This document shows, in pieces, positions 34,138 to 46,220 of a stretch of 64,000 nucleotides of DNA. A model generated the notes under the pieces. The model ran no database searches and was not told the origin of the DNA. It worked only from the letters and a program-made list of their open reading frames with translations. This stretch comes from Fremontodendron californicum. Taxonomy: Eukaryota > Streptophyta > Magnoliopsida > Malvales > Malvaceae. Where the stretch lies: the NCBI GenBank assembly GCA_030761205.1, contig JAULJL010000038.1:2356001-2420000 (forward strand), read 5' to 3'. Each line of letters starts with the position of its first letter. The stretch's first letter is position 1. Position numbers and translations under genes: made by a program.

Positions 34138-34760
34138 GAATAAAAACAGAGACAAAAACGTTACATGAAGAAAAAAAAGTAATGGTTATAAATTTTAAAA
34201 GCATATTTATTACCGTTTAAAGCCAATAAATTTCAATAAAAAAAAAACATAATAAAATTTCAATTTAAAAACAATAAAACATAGATCGAAGCTAGAATAT
34301 AGAGAATAGTTTAAAAAAACTAATATATCCCTATTTATACTTAGGAAAAGAGCTAGAAATATTATATAGATAAAGTCTATTTTGATCCAAATTAAGAGGT
34401 TTGAAGACTATATATATACAACTCAAAAAAATATATATAAACGATAAAGAATAAAAAAAGAGACAAAAACGTTACATGAAAAAAAAGAAAGAAGTAATGG
34501 TTACAAAATTTAAAAGCATATTTATTACAATTTTAAACCAATAAATTTCAATAAAAAAAATAACATAATCAAATGTCAATTTAAAAACACTAAGACATAT
34601 GAATTTATTCACTTTAAGATTACTAAAATACCCCTATTAATTTTAAATTGAAGCTAAAATATAGAGAATAGTTTAAAATAATTAATATACCCCTATTTAC
34701 TTAGGAGAAGAGTTATAAATATTATATAAATAAAGTCTATTTTGACCCTATTTACTTCAA
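34138..34760. repeat. ~310-bp direct duplication
   Basis: 34138-34390 and 34450-34745 share 'gagacaaaaacgttacatga', 'agcatatttattac', 'tagagaatagtttaaaa' and 'ataaagtctattttga'. AT-rich, no ORF. Confidence 0.65.
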
Positions 34761-34984
34761 TAGGATTATTTACTCTAGTATGAAGTTGGGAGTTGAAAAT
34801 ATATAATAATTTTAACCCTATTTAAAATACCTATTTTAACCCTATTTACTCCATATAGGAGTGAGAAATACTATATTATATAGAATATAGATTAGCTTAA
34901 CCTGTGCTTAATGACACTAGTTAATATTTTTTTAGCTCAAGCTATTAATTAATTAAATAAAATAAATTATTCATGGGTTTGGAA

Positions 34985-35107
34985 TAGATTTGTTAATGGG
35001 CGGGGCCGTGTCCTGAAATTTTTTTCTTCCTTACCCAAGACCGGTCCTGGAGTGACACCAGTGCTTAATGTCAGGTCGGGTGAGCTGTCCTGCCCTGAAC
35101 AGATCTA
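34985..35107. mobile_element. small hAT-type MITE
   Basis: Ends TAGATTTGTTAATGGGCGGGG and the inverse CCTGAACAGATCTA. Flanks GTTTGGAA (34977-34984) and ATTTGGAA (35108-35115) match at 7 of 8 bases. 123 bp, member of the TAGACCTGCTCATGGG group. Confidence 0.6.
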
Positions 35108-35467
35108 ATTTGGAAATCTCTTATGGACCTGGGCCCAAAGTTAAGACCAACCCAAGCCCATATTAGAACACTCTTCCTGATTATGCCAACTTCACATCCT
35201 TTTTGATCCTGTGCTTGCTTGGTTGCCAAAATTGGACAAATCAATTGCTATAGTTTAAAGAATCTGATGTGTAAATCAATTGCCAAAATGAAAAAAAAAA
35301 AGAAAAAGAAATTCAAAGCAAAAACTTTGAATTATCTACAAAGATGGTCTCATTATAGATACATTCCTATGAGGGCTGCAAAGATGATAATGTCGGCACG
35401 AACAAGTCAGATAGGCGTCTCAGTTTAGATGAGAGCTCTGCATTTTTCCTAAAGTGCATATTATTCC

Positions 35468-35613
35468 AAACATTCAGTCACATTTCGGATATATGTCCGA
35501 CACGGGTATATTCAATTTTTTCCAAAATTTTCATGTTTTTGGAGGATCATATCCTTATCCGGATATACGTCGGACACGAGTATTTCAAAAAAAATAAGAG
35601 TCGGAGCAACATA
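35468..35613. mobile_element. CTATGTTGCTC-family MITE, left end lost
   Basis: Carries the family core (repeated 'cggatatatgtccgacacg'-type blocks, 'ttggaggatcatatcc') and the right end 'tcggagcaacata'. The left TIR is degraded. Confidence 0.6.
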
Positions 35614-36088
35614 ACGTATTTGTATGCTGAGACTTATTAATAACTTTGAGATTGAACGAAATCCATAGAAATGTATAAAACATGACTGCTAGATAAGATT
35701 TACCTGTTTGTAAAATTAGACTTCTGTGAAACTTGATTCAATTTATTGACTGCGTATTGATCCTGAAACATTTAAAGCAAAAAAATTAAGAAGAGTTTCA
35801 TGCTATAGCTTCCAATATGTTCGACCTAATGCCACATTGTCACTTAGAGCTTATCTTGAGTGGTAAGTGGTTGGTGGTAGATCTCATAAGTTCAAGCTTG
35901 AAGGCTAATCCTGCACTTTTCATTACCTACAGAAAGTTCAGGAAAAAGAAAGAACTCATATTTTGCCTGATACCTGAGCTTTGTAGAAGATTTCTCCAAT
36001 TTGGAAAAGGCAGAAGGTAGCTTATCTCTTATCTTACTATCAACATGAGGCTGCTCCCATTGAGTATCTGCATAAAAGAGTTCACAAG

Positions 36089-36272
36089 CAGGTGACGAAG
36101 CCAAAAATTTTATGTTGAGAGGATCGGGATAAAAGAAGATCAAATTATAAATTTTTTGAGGACCAAAATAATTTTTTACTATATTTTTGAGTTAAACAAT
36201 TGTTGAACTTAAGGGAGTTTGGAGGAATCAAAGGAGGCCGAGGCCCTGCCTGCCCCCTTAGCTCCGCCCCTG
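36089..36272. mobile_element. hAT-type MITE with CAGG...GGCGGAGC ends
   Basis: The left end is CAGGTGACGAAGCC. The right end read inward is CAGGGGCGGAGCTAAGG. Flanks TTCACAAG (36081-36088) and CTCACAAG (36273-36280) agree at 7 of 8. 184 bp. The ORF at 36200-36406 crosses it and is not a gene. Confidence 0.65.
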
Positions 36273-36419
36273 CTCACAAGGACTGTCGAGTTGTGGTTCC
36301 TTGGGCTCACTCCTTTACTGAACAGAGTACCTTTCCCATGGACTATCTGGAAATTCATAAGATATTAAAAATATTTTATATTAATATTTTTATATTTTAT
36401 AGTTAAATTTAAATAAAAA

Positions 36420-38530
36420 ATACTTTTCATTTAATGAATAATAATTCGAATTATAAATTTTTTTACCCAAACCCAACTCAATTCAGATCAGACACCGAAT
36501 TATAATTTTTTTTTACCCAAACTCAACTCAATTCAGATCAGACATGTTCCTTGAAAAGGTCTAGTTTGAAACTTTGCAGTATTTGTTATATTTTCTTGCT
36601 GTCCTCTAAAGCATAGATACTCGGAGTATATTACAATGTTAATGGACATTTCATTTTACTATATATAATGTATTATATTTAATATTTTTTTAATATTTGC
36701 TTATTCATAATTTCATACATGAGTATTGTTCTGAAAATAATGAAAAACTTTAAGACGTCTAATAATGTTATTTTTTTAAAAAGTTTTATTCACTCTCATT
36801 ATTTAATTATTCGATGTGCAAAAGAATTATTGGTGTATAAATCTAAAAAATACAATGAAATTCAATAATTGAATGTGTTTTGCACTAACGAGATACACTG
36901 AGCAATCACTAGTGTAAAAACAAAATTATCTAATTTGGTTATACAAAACTTGTAAGGTTTACCTGGTTTTGTTTCATATATAGAACTCTTATTCAATGTA
37001 AGTTGTTTTTTCTATATTTTCTAAAAATAAGAGTTATATTTTGTAATAAAATAGATGTCTTTTGAAAAGATATAACTGTTCAAATAAAATCTATTTGAAC
37101 AGACGCAACTTTTTTAATAAATAATCGTATCGAGACATATCCTTTTACTATCACACGTAAGTCATGTAACTTATTATTTTCAAAATTTTCCAAGAGATAT
37201 GGCATTTGATTTTCAAAATTAACCTAAAAACTTATAAAAAAAACATAATATAGACACATATTTATAACTGACGCCATATCCGACACGATTTTTTTCAAGT
37301 CTATGTTAACGTAGATTAGAGCATGTAGATGAACTCTACAGATATATATAAAAAATGAAACAATAGAGATCGTGTTAATTACATGCAGAGGAGTTGATTT
37401 TAGACACTGCGAAGAGGAAATTTTATAAAATAATTGGGACGTTTTAGAGATGGAGTCGAGGAAGATAAACAACAAATCAATTTGAATCCATTAATTAATC
37501 CATGAATTCTTTCTTGATAAACAAGAAATTTTATGAACAATAACGTATTGTTGAATGCATGGATCAAAGTTCAATGCTGTTCTTTCTTCCTTGGTGCTAA
37601 TCTTTCTTCTCAGCAGCTCTTAGATTTTCCGAGCTTCAAATGGAGTAATCTTTTCGACATTTGCCATTAAGTTAATCTATCCATTGCTACAGTAAAGCCG
37701 CCGGGCTGCAGCTATATCGTTTTTTTTTTCTTTACGTAATGATATCGGTCTGTTTCGACGTATCATTTCGGGTTTACTAGTATTATTTGAATATTTTTTC
37801 ATATATATAACTTATTTTCGAGTTTCCTATAAAATATTATATATATATATATGCAAATATATCTCCATTACATACATAAATATATATTTATATGGAAATA
37901 TAAAATTTTATATATTTAATATCCAAAAATTTTAAATATTAAATAAATAAAATAAATACATAAAATATTAAAAATATATAGTAAATCATTAATATTAATA
38001 GGTTCAATAGATCAATTTAATAAATATATTTTATTTAAAAATATAATTATAAAAAAAAAAAACTCATGATAAAAAAATATTAAAAATTGATTTTTAAAAA
38101 ATCAAATAAGTGATTTTTTTTAATAAAAAATTAAAATTTTGTATCAACCAATCCATGTCAGTACTGATCAGTTCAGACCGATACGATCAGTACGAATTGA
38201 TACAAAAATTAAATCAATATAATATTAATATCATTTCATTTTATCTTAAAATCGATATATATCAACTATCTTGATTCAAATTCAAACACCCACAATTATT
38301 ATTTAAACTAAACTCCTTTATATATATTAAAAAAAAAAACCCCACAATAACACTCGTGAAAGACTTTGCAAGACCATAGATGTTTTGTCACGTAATGTTT
38401 TGTCGTAGACAAATTAATGTCTAGTACCTTCGGCAAGTCGCTGAGTCACATGACATATTCATGAAACCTAATTAATTGTCTTAATTGATTAAATCCAACA
38501 AGAATTAGGTATCTATTTATACTAAAATTC
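36420..38530. other. gene-free AT-rich intergenic
   Basis: No CDS with a recognisable domain. A short duplication ('acccaaactcaactcaattc') is near 36466-36542. A possible degraded inverted-repeat element with 'gatatcggtctgtttcgacg' (37740) and 'cagttcagaccgatacgatc' (38168) brackets AT-rich DNA. ORFs 37224-37475 and 38532-38729 are unsupported. Confidence 0.5.
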
Positions 38531-38733
38531 CATGTTCAACATCATGGAGGGAGAAGGTCAAAGGCGGCTAAGAAGACAAATTGGTTTATTTATAAATGGT
38601 AATGGTGGGGATAAACAGTTAGGGAGATTTCCATTTCATAGCCAACTAGCCAAGCAAAATAAAATGCAGCCCAATGTTTTAAAAATTGGCCAACTGGCCA
38701 TGGACTTCTTATTTTATCAAACAAGTTAATTTT

Positions 38734-38999
38734 TTAAGAGTTTATATATGATGCATAGACAGTTTATAAAATTTATACGTTATCAGTGAATCAAAATGAG
38801 ACACTTCATTAATGGGCAAAAAAAAAAATAAATGACGTATAAATAAATATTAATGAGATGTCTTATTTTTTTTTCTATTTTTATATTTATTTATAGGTCC
38901 TTTCTTATTTTTTTTGTTTTTCTCAATAATGAAGTGTCTCATTGTCGTTCACTAACAGAGTCTTATACACTGTCAGTGCATCAAATATAAACTCTTTTT
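38734..38999. mobile_element. MITE with ~70-bp terminal inverted repeats
   Basis: The left arm begins 'aagagtttatatatgatgca' and includes 'atgagacacttcattaa'. The right arm is its diverged inverse, ending 'tgcatcaaatataaactctt'. Related 'cactgacagtgcatcaaata' sequence lies at 28123 and 29360. No clear target duplication. Confidence 0.6.
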
Positions 39000-39562
39000 T
39001 CAAATATATATTTGATGCAGTAAAAGATATTTTAAAATTTTTGATCGGATCTAATCTCTAATTAGACGATTTTTTATTAATACATTTTCACACATTAATT
39101 CGATACATTCAAAATTTTATTACCCGAGTGCTCTTTATAATTAGAACTGAACCCTGATTGACAAGAAAAATAAACTCTTCAGTGTGATAATTAACGATTA
39201 TATAACTCTAAAATGAACCTAATTCAACATATTTCCATGACCCATTTTCAGCTATCAGTTTAGTAACATGAGTTGATGGTTTCAACTCCAATGTTTTATA
39301 GTTTGGAAGGTTGGGAAAAGTATTCGAAAACGTGGCTTAAACTCAAGAAAAAGATAATTCATGTGCCTACAACTTTGAAAATAAATAAAAGAAAAAGAAA
39401 AGATCATGGAAAAGAGAAAAGAAAGAAAGAAATGAAAAGGACATCATATAGGGAGATAATCATGAATTTGAAAACATTAGCGAAAATGGACCCGAAATCA
39501 ATACTTTATTCGATATCTAGTAATCTATCTATGTATAGGCAAATATCCATGCAATGTGTATC

Positions 39563-39570
39563 TATATAAA
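39563..39570 (+). promoter_or_regulatory. TATA box of glucanase gene
   Basis: TATATAAA 62 bp upstream of the ATG at 39632, a normal distance for a ~30-nt 5' leader. Confidence 0.6.
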
Positions 39571-39631
39571 GAGCTAAATTGTATGTGGTGATCAGAAACA
39601 TATAGTCCAAGCGACTTGATCTATATTCTCA

Positions 39632-39846
39632 ATGGCTACTTCTTTGTTTTCAACAAGTAATATTACTTCCTTTATGGTTGCAATAATCCTTCTTCTAGGG
39701 CTCTTCACAGCAAACTTGGATCCAACAGGTTTCTTTTCTATCTCCTGTCCTGTCTGTCTGCCTATATGAGTCTTTCTGCATTATTAGGTCCTTATCATTT
39801 GCATTGGAGACCAGACAAGTATAAAGTTTCAAAACAGTTAAGCTAG

Positions 39847-39891
<45 letters not shown>

Positions 39892-41728
39892 GTTCCAAGA
39901 GTCTGGTGTTAGTTTCCATTTTGGGTGGATTAATTGCAGTAATGGTGCAATTATAGTCTATGCTTATTTTTATTCATTGCATTAGCATTTTCTTACTATT
40001 AAATGGAAGTAGGTCTTAAAATACAATATCAAAGTGGTGGAGTGCTGAACTCTTTCGGGTGACCGGAATTCAATCCCTAATAGTTTTAAATACAAAAAAA
40101 AAAGGTCAAATCACATGCATGCCAGAGAGTAGATCGACTAGTTAGCTCTAGGATGTAAATGAGACATCTATATTCGCAAGCTACTCAGATTCGACTCGAT
40201 TATTGTCTAGTCGAGCTCGAGTTATCGAGCGAATCGAATTCGAGTATTCTAATACTTAACTCGAGTAACTCGCGGGCCTAATCGAGCTTTTTTATTTTTA
40301 ATTAGCATTGAAAATTTTCAATTTGAACTCGAGTTCGAGCTCGAACACTAATAATTGAGTTTGAAATCAAGTATGAAAATCCAGTTTATTTTTTATTAAG
40401 TAAACGAGCTTAATCGAGTCTAATCGAGCTTCTTACAGCTTGAGCTCGGCTCGACTCGATTAGAGCCCTAACTAGCTCTTTAATGACTGGATACTTTTAG
40501 ACAGATTATGTTAATAGCAAGAAAAGAAAAGAAAAATGTGATTCCTAGCAACAGCCTTTGGGTTCTGCTTTCACAGGTTTGAGTTTTAGTTGGAACAAGT
40601 TGAAGGTTCCGAAAAAAAAAAAAAAAAATACATAGCAAAATTAAACATGTTGCTTTCCGAAATCCCAATCCAGCTTTAATTAATAAGATCTATTACTGAA
40701 ATGAAGGTGCGGAATCTGTTGGTGTTTGTTATGGAATGCTCGGCAACAATCTTCCATCTGCAAGGGAAGTCATCGAGCTCTACAAATCACACAAAATCAG
40801 GCGAATGAGACTCTACGATCCGAATCAAGCAGCTTTACAAGCTCTCAAAGGCTCAAACATCGAAGTAATGTTAGGTGTCCCAAATTCGGATCTTCAAGCC
40901 CTTGCAAACCCTTCAAATGCACAATCCTGGGTGCAAAAAAATGTACTAACTTACTGGCCAAGTGTCAGGTTTAGGTACATTGCTGTTGGAAATGAAGTTA
41001 GCCCTGTTAATGGCGGCACTGCTAGGTTAGCTCAATTTGTTTTGCCTGCCTTGGTGAATGTATTCAATGCAGTTCGATCAGCTGGTTTGCAGGACAAAAT
41101 CAGGGTTTCAATTGCAATTGACATGACCTTGATTGGAAACTCTTTTCCTCCATCAGCAGGTGCCTTTCGTGGCGATGTTAGATCATATTTGGACCCAATT
41201 ATTGGCCATCTAGCATGGGCCAAAACACCTTTACTTGCTAATATTTACACTTACTTTAGTTATGCTGGTAACCCAAGGGAAATATCTCTTCCTTATGCTA
41301 TTTTTACTTCCCCTTCACCTGTTGTATGGGATCAAGGACGTGGATATCAAAACCTTTTTGATGCAATGTTGGATTCATTGTACTCAGCTCTTGAGCATGC
41401 TGGGCAAGGTTCTTTGGGTGTTGTTGTATCAGAAAGTGGATGGCCATCGGCCGGAGGGTTCGCGACGTCGGTCGATAATGCCCGGACTTACCTAACGAAT
41501 TTGATGAGGCATGTCCAAGGAGGTACCCCAAAGAGGCCTGGAAAAGCTATAGAGACTTACCTGTTTGCCTTGTTTGATGAGAACAAGAAGGAACCTGAAC
41601 TGGAGAAACATTTTGGGTTATTCTCCCCTAATAAGCAGGCGAAATATCCCCTCAGTTTTGGTGGGGGGAGAATCTGGGATGTTTCTGATGAATATAATGC
41701 AACAATTTCTCTTAAGAGTGATATGTAA
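39632..41728 (+). CDS. glucan endo-1,3-beta-glucosidase (GH17), two exons
   Basis: Coding join(39632..39728, 40707..41728), 372 residues; donor CAACAG|gtttct, acceptor atgaag|GTGCGG. Exon 1 encodes a hydrophobic signal peptide (about residues 13-28, FMVAIILLLGLF core), so the enzyme is secreted. The mature part opens ESVGVCYGMLGNNLP, the classic GH17 start. Catalytic residues are visible: acid/base Glu in YIAVGNEVSP (Glu129) and nucleophile Glu in VVVSESGWPS (Glu275). The end (HFGLFSPNKQAKYPLSF plus a short NATISLKSDM tail) has no X8/CBM43 domain and no clear GPI signal, as in the short PR-2-like class. It cleaves beta-1,3-glucans such as callose or fungal walls. The 978-bp intron holds (TA)n at 39849-39887 and a MITE. 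Phase-1 intron splitting signal peptide from catalytic domain is usual for the family. Confidence 0.92.
40149..40470. mobile_element. hAT-type MITE in glucanase intron
   Basis: The left end is TAGGATGTAAATGAG; the right end read inward is TAGGGCTCTAATCG. Flanks GTTAGCTC and ACTAGCTC agree at 6 of 8. The interior is rich in 'gctcgag'/'tcgactcgatt' repeats in both orientations. Confidence 0.55.
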
Positions 41729-41839
41729 GGCTTCAAAGCATGGGAATTTGGGTTTTTTTTTTTTTCTTTTTTCTTCTGATGTATCTTCATCTTAAATAAG
41801 AGAAATCTCATGGTCAATTTGATCTTCTACTGTTAAAAG

Positions 41840-42480
41840 AATTTCAAAATATACAAAGTTGACATTTGAAGGGAGTCAAAAGTATTAATAACACCCCACC
41901 CCAACATCTAAGGTAACATTGTTATTGACACAATTTTCGAAGTCAAAAATTATATCTCACAGCAAACGTAATATTAAACAGTTAAAATTTTTTAACTTTG
42001 GCGATCGAAATTATGAATTAACAACCCAAACCAAAAAGCCAAAAAAATGAAATTTTTGAGCTTTAGAAATTGACTGTTGAATAAAATGATTTTATTATTC
42101 TCACATCTCTAAACTTTTATTATTTTAAACATAATTTTTTTTTGACATTTTAATTTTTCACAATATTTTTTCACAGCAATACCAAACACTTAAAAGAATT
42201 TAAACCACATTTTTTTCATCACAAGCTTTTTCTAATCCAAGCTTTTTTTCAACAACAATACTATATTAATCCTAAAGCTGCTGTTTATTTATTTAGTTAG
42301 AGATCGTTCAACATGTGGTTTTTCTTCTTCTTTGGGTTAGTTATAACTAGTGTCTAGTAATGAAATAATGCCAGCAGCAATTTGAATATCGACAATTAGA
42401 GATTAAGAGAACAAAATGTGAAGCCCTGGTGAAAACAAGAACATAAAAACACAAACAGATATTTACATCCTATTGGGGGA
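41840..42480. other. intergenic between glucanase and SET pseudogene
   Basis: AT-rich, no ORF or repeat recognised. It contains the glucanase 3' end region and ends near the pseudogene's degraded C-terminal part. Confidence 0.45.
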
Positions 42481-42736
42481 AAGTTGACATTGTTGTACTT
42501 AGAGCAGTCCTCCATGGAAAGAGTACCTTGTCCTAAGTCAACAAACATCTTCTCCATTCTTGAGGTTCCCAGACATTACATTCCAATACTTCAGAAGGAG
42601 CATATCATCAGATGGGGGGCAATAGGGCAAGTGTGCCCCAACAGTTTTCACGATTACACATATCTCACAAAGAAATAAGCATGAGGAAAATCCGCGTCTC
42701 CTACTTCAGCCCCATGTTCTAAGTCCAAGGGTATCA

Positions 42737-42847
42737 TGCTAAAGTGGGATTATCCCACATCGGTTAAGTCTGGGATTACCTGTAATCTTATATTCAAGTT
42801 GAACCTCTCCTCCTATTACCAATTGGTTTTAAGTTGAATGCTTAACA
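42737..42847. mobile_element. solo LTR, 111 bp
   Basis: TGCTAAAGTGGGATT...GCTTAACA, flanked by the perfect 5-bp repeat TATCA (42732-42736 and 42848-42852). Includes 'tatcccacatcgg', common in plant TRIM-type LTRs. Inserted in the tail of the SET pseudogene. Confidence 0.75.
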
Positions 42848-43467
42848 TATCATTTGTTCATCGCTGTCCTCATCCATGACCTCCTCTAGATTCCCATTAT
42901 CATCAATAACATCAGCTTCATTATCAGACCAATAGCCTCAACCTTGCAACGGTCACAATCACAGGTAAAGCCATAGTCCTCAGCCAATCTCTTTTGTCTG
43001 GTGGAGTAGTTAAGATTGACAGGGAAATAACTCAAGCAGATCTCCTTACCTTGGGGAACATCATGAATCATCCTAACAATGATGTTAGTATTCTGCTGGT
43101 CAGGAGCCGAGTCAAGGTAATCAAATCTGCAGGCATTAGGAAAAGATAATCATGGTTGAAGAAAGACGCCTTGGGATAGATGCCGAAAGAACGAACAGAC
43201 CTCTGTCCATCTTGTTGTAAAGAGATAGGTTCCATCAAGCCAAAGGCATTGAGCTTATCTTTTGCCAATAGAGCTGCTGTGAGTTCGACAGAGAGAGATA
43301 ATGAAGGAGGAAGGCAGATGGATGAAATGAGAGAATGCAGGAATTTGACAGCAGGAGCATCAGAAGGGGAATCCTGGCCTTGAAGAGAAAGCAAAACCTG
43401 GAAATAGGATGGGGATATAAGAGCAAGATTATAGGTAGATATAAAGAAACGCGCTTGTACTTAACGT

Positions 43468-43663
43468 CTATGTTACTCGGATTCGGGTGTGAGTGTCAAC
43501 ACGGGTATGTGTCCGACACGGATATGTTCAATTTTTTCCAAGATTTTCATGTATTTGGAGGATCCTTAGAAGATCATATTCCCACACCCATGTCCAGATA
43601 TGGATCCGACACGGATATTGGACACGAGTACTTCAAGAAAAATGAAGAATCGAAGCAACATAG
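43468..43663. mobile_element. CTATGTTGCTC-family MITE inside SET pseudogene
   Basis: CTATGTTACTCGG to CGAAGCAACATAG. Flanks CTTAACGT (43460-43467) and CTTGACGT (43664-43671), 7 of 8. It interrupts the coding sequence just after the SLERQ stretch. Confidence 0.85.
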
Positions 43664-44169
43664 CTTGACGTTCAAGAGATTGAGAAACAAGAGAAGGGCA
43701 GTCACGAAGACGACTGAGAGCCTGGCAAACCCAAGGAGAATGGGAAGAAGCTGTAGCCATGGTTAGGCAATTAGGACTGCAAAAGAGAGGATGAAGATGA
43801 GAACATAAATGGACATGGCGTTACATTTGCCGATGATGAAAGTGTTCTAAAGCAATTGTCACAATAGGAGACAAAAGATTGAGCTTTAATCAAAGGAAAA
43901 GCAGAGTAGACAAGGATAGGAGAATCCTTGAGAACAATTTGCCCCGCCCTCAAAGGTTGCAAGGCTACAAGAGCCCTTCCTCTCCCTTCTATCTCTGCTA
44001 ACCTTAATAACGATTCTGAATCAGCTGTCAACATCCTTTTACTTCCCACTCTGAACACATACAAAGATATTCAACAAGCTTTACAATCCACAATGCTGGA
44101 AATATTTCTAGTTAACAACAGCTCAAAAACAGTAAATTCAATTCATGGAGAAAATAAAAGATAAAAGGG

Positions 44170-45350
44170 TTAAACATGTGAAAAAGATAACCTTTTTTTT
44201 TTTCATTTTTCTCTTCAGACCAACCTCCATTTACTCTTTAGTTAGTGTCTAATACTCTACTTATTTATATCATATCAAGTTATTAACCCAACAAAATAAT
44301 GGTAAAAACTAAAAACTTCAGCCAGAAACATATCTGCAAAGAATCCTGGAATTTCACCAAATTTAACAAAGAAACAAATCACATTTTCTTATGGATATAA
44401 GTTAAAATTAGAATTTTAAAACTTCTTAAGATTATACTAAAATCATAGTATAAATGAACAGAAATAAGTTCCAAATTGAGCACTATAGGGAAAATTATAG
44501 ACAGTGCAAAGGAAACAAAATGAAAGAAGAAAAGGATTTTTTTTATGAAAAAGAAGAATTAGGGAGAGAAGTTCTCTTCTCACCTGAGTGTTTGAGCTGA
44601 GACCAGACAGGAGATTTGTTTAGCTCCAGTTCAGTTGAAGAAAGCAGCAATTAATAAATGGTTCTAGCTTAGATTAGAGTTACAGGCTTAAAGCACGTAA
44701 GCCGTTGATACTCTTTATTTAATGGGTTGGACTTTGGATTGACAAAAAAAAGGGCCTAGGCTTCGTTTTATTTTTCCATGAATTTGGACTGAGCTTGATA
44801 CGGGGTAGTCTGTCCAGTCAACATCGCTAAGAGGCTGAATCAACTTGATAATTCTGGCTTGGCTTAGAGTTGCAAGTATAAGATATATTAATTAGTGTAT
44901 GTATATCATGTCTCGTATTTTTTTTTTGTCTAATACTTTAAACTTTTACCAATTTAGGTATCAAAGGTCTCGGAACTCAAATTCTGACACCCTTTTTACC
45001 TCTTTTCGTGCTTGTCAGGTTCAACTCACTTTCTTTTGACAATTTACCTGAACTCACCAACTTCACCTCTCAAAAGACATCAACAAGTTTGATACGGGTT
45101 TTAATTAACTTCAATTTACTATTGAAAATTGCCTCAATAATATCTCAAAAGTAGCTCAAATCAGTTGGATGTTGAACTTGATAATTGTACTATAATTTTA
45201 TTAGCAATTCAAACCAGCACCACCTCTTAGTAGAATCATTTTGTTACATATAAGCAGAGATCAACTATTGGCTTCTAGTTTCAACACTTTGATTTTCAGA
45301 TAGCAAGCTGATGATCATGCACTAGTTGCCAACTTTGATTAATGAACCAT
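44170..45350. other. intergenic upstream of SET pseudogene
   Basis: No ORF or transposon recognised; former promoter and leader of the pseudogene probably lie at 44065-44700. Confidence 0.45.
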
Positions 45351-45362
45351 TGTTGTGGTTAG

Positions 45363-45611
45363 CTATGTTACTTGGATTCGGGTATGAGTGTCGAATACAG
45401 ATGTGTATCCGATATGAGTATATTCATTTTTTTCTAAGTTTTTCATGTATTTGGAGAAATCTTGAAAAATCATATCCTCGTACTCATGTTCGGATATGTG
45501 TCGGATCTTGAAAAATCATATCCATCATATCCTCATACTCATGTTCGGATATGTGTCGGATATTGATGTGGACACAGATATTTTAAAAAAAAAAAAATCA
45601 GAGCAAAATAG
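45363..45611. mobile_element. CTATGTTGCTC-family MITE with internal duplication
   Basis: CTATGTTACTTGGATTC to CAGAGCAAAATAG. Flanks GTGGTTAG and GTGATTAA (6 of 8). The longer size (249 bp) comes from duplicated 'catgttcggatatgtgtcgg'. Confidence 0.7.
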
Positions 45612-46059
45612 GTGATTAATAGGTTACCAACTGATGATCATGCACTATCAAAGGCCTTTCATAGTTATCTTCTTCCCCACTATTCTTTTTCTTTTCTTCT
45701 CCTTTTTCATTGCACAAATAAATGTGATGGGTTCAAATTTGCATGCTATCAAGTATTAATCTATACTATAGCAATCCACATTTGAGCCAGGCAGACCATT
45801 CCTAGCTGAGGAACCTACAAAAATCCTTTGTTTTTGAATTGGAACATGAACCACTGGGGACCTGAAGACTTTTATCAAGCAGAAATCTTATAGGAAAATG
45901 GGTTTTTTTTTTTTTTTTTATATAGCATGAAAAATCCCAATCAATCTACACTATTTTCGTATGGACTTATTCCTGAAACAAAAACTCTTGGATGTCAAAG
46001 TCAAAATATGGTGATGGTCAAGGTGAGAATGAGGAAGTCTTCATTCTCTATATTATAGA

Positions 46060-46220
46060 AACTTTTTATTTTTTTTATTTTTTTCAAAATACTCATATTC
46101 GACATCCGATCCGTATCATATCCGTTCATATTCGACATCCGTATCATATCCGACATCCGTACCATATCACCGACATCCGTATCAAACAAATACATCCTAA
46201 ATCCATATCGAACCGAACGT
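46060..46220. repeat. short tandem repeat 'cgacatccgtatcatatc'
   Basis: Four to five imperfect copies of an ~20-bp unit. Probably expanded from the core of the CTATGTTGCTC-family MITE. Further 'tatatctcacatatataccta' repeats follow at 46320-46420. Confidence 0.6.

Larger units (their letters stand above)
30040..34140. repeat. segmental duplication copy B
   Basis: Partner of copy A (282-3616 plus 23211-23590), same orientation, about 30 kb apart. Interrupted by an insertion at 30697-31835 and by non-matching sequence at 32530-32930. (TA)n is at 33799-33824. No genes; ORFs such as 31804-32004 and 33825-34010 have no recognisable domain. Confidence 0.75.
42530..44064 (-). pseudogene. SET/MYND-domain lysine methyltransferase pseudogene (ASHR2-like)
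   Basis: Recognisable order on the minus strand: LRLAEIEGRGRALVALQPLR (SET start), a MYND-like finger with CDNC and, one frame over, CSHLHP and FCSPNC, then a helical region, the SET core FFNHD..PNACRFDY and VPQGKEICLSYFP, the post-SET CDCDRC, and a degraded tail with FVRYV and CNVCGNL. It is broken by at least four frame changes (near 43807, 43139-43145, 42929-42937 and 42649-42672), a 196-bp MITE at 43468-43663 inside the coding region, and a 111-bp solo LTR at 42737-42847. Plant ASHR2-type genes are usually intronless, which fits the layout. An intact paralogue elsewhere is expected. Sequencing error could explain single-base shifts but not the insertions. Confidence 0.85.

Noticed and set aside
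35219..35428. 69-aa ORF with a Lys run
   Set aside because: No recognisable domain; the Lys run comes from a poly-A tract.
39273..39569. 98-aa Lys-rich ORF upstream of the glucanase
   Set aside because: No domain, ends over the glucanase TATA region, and composition looks like random AT-rich sequence.
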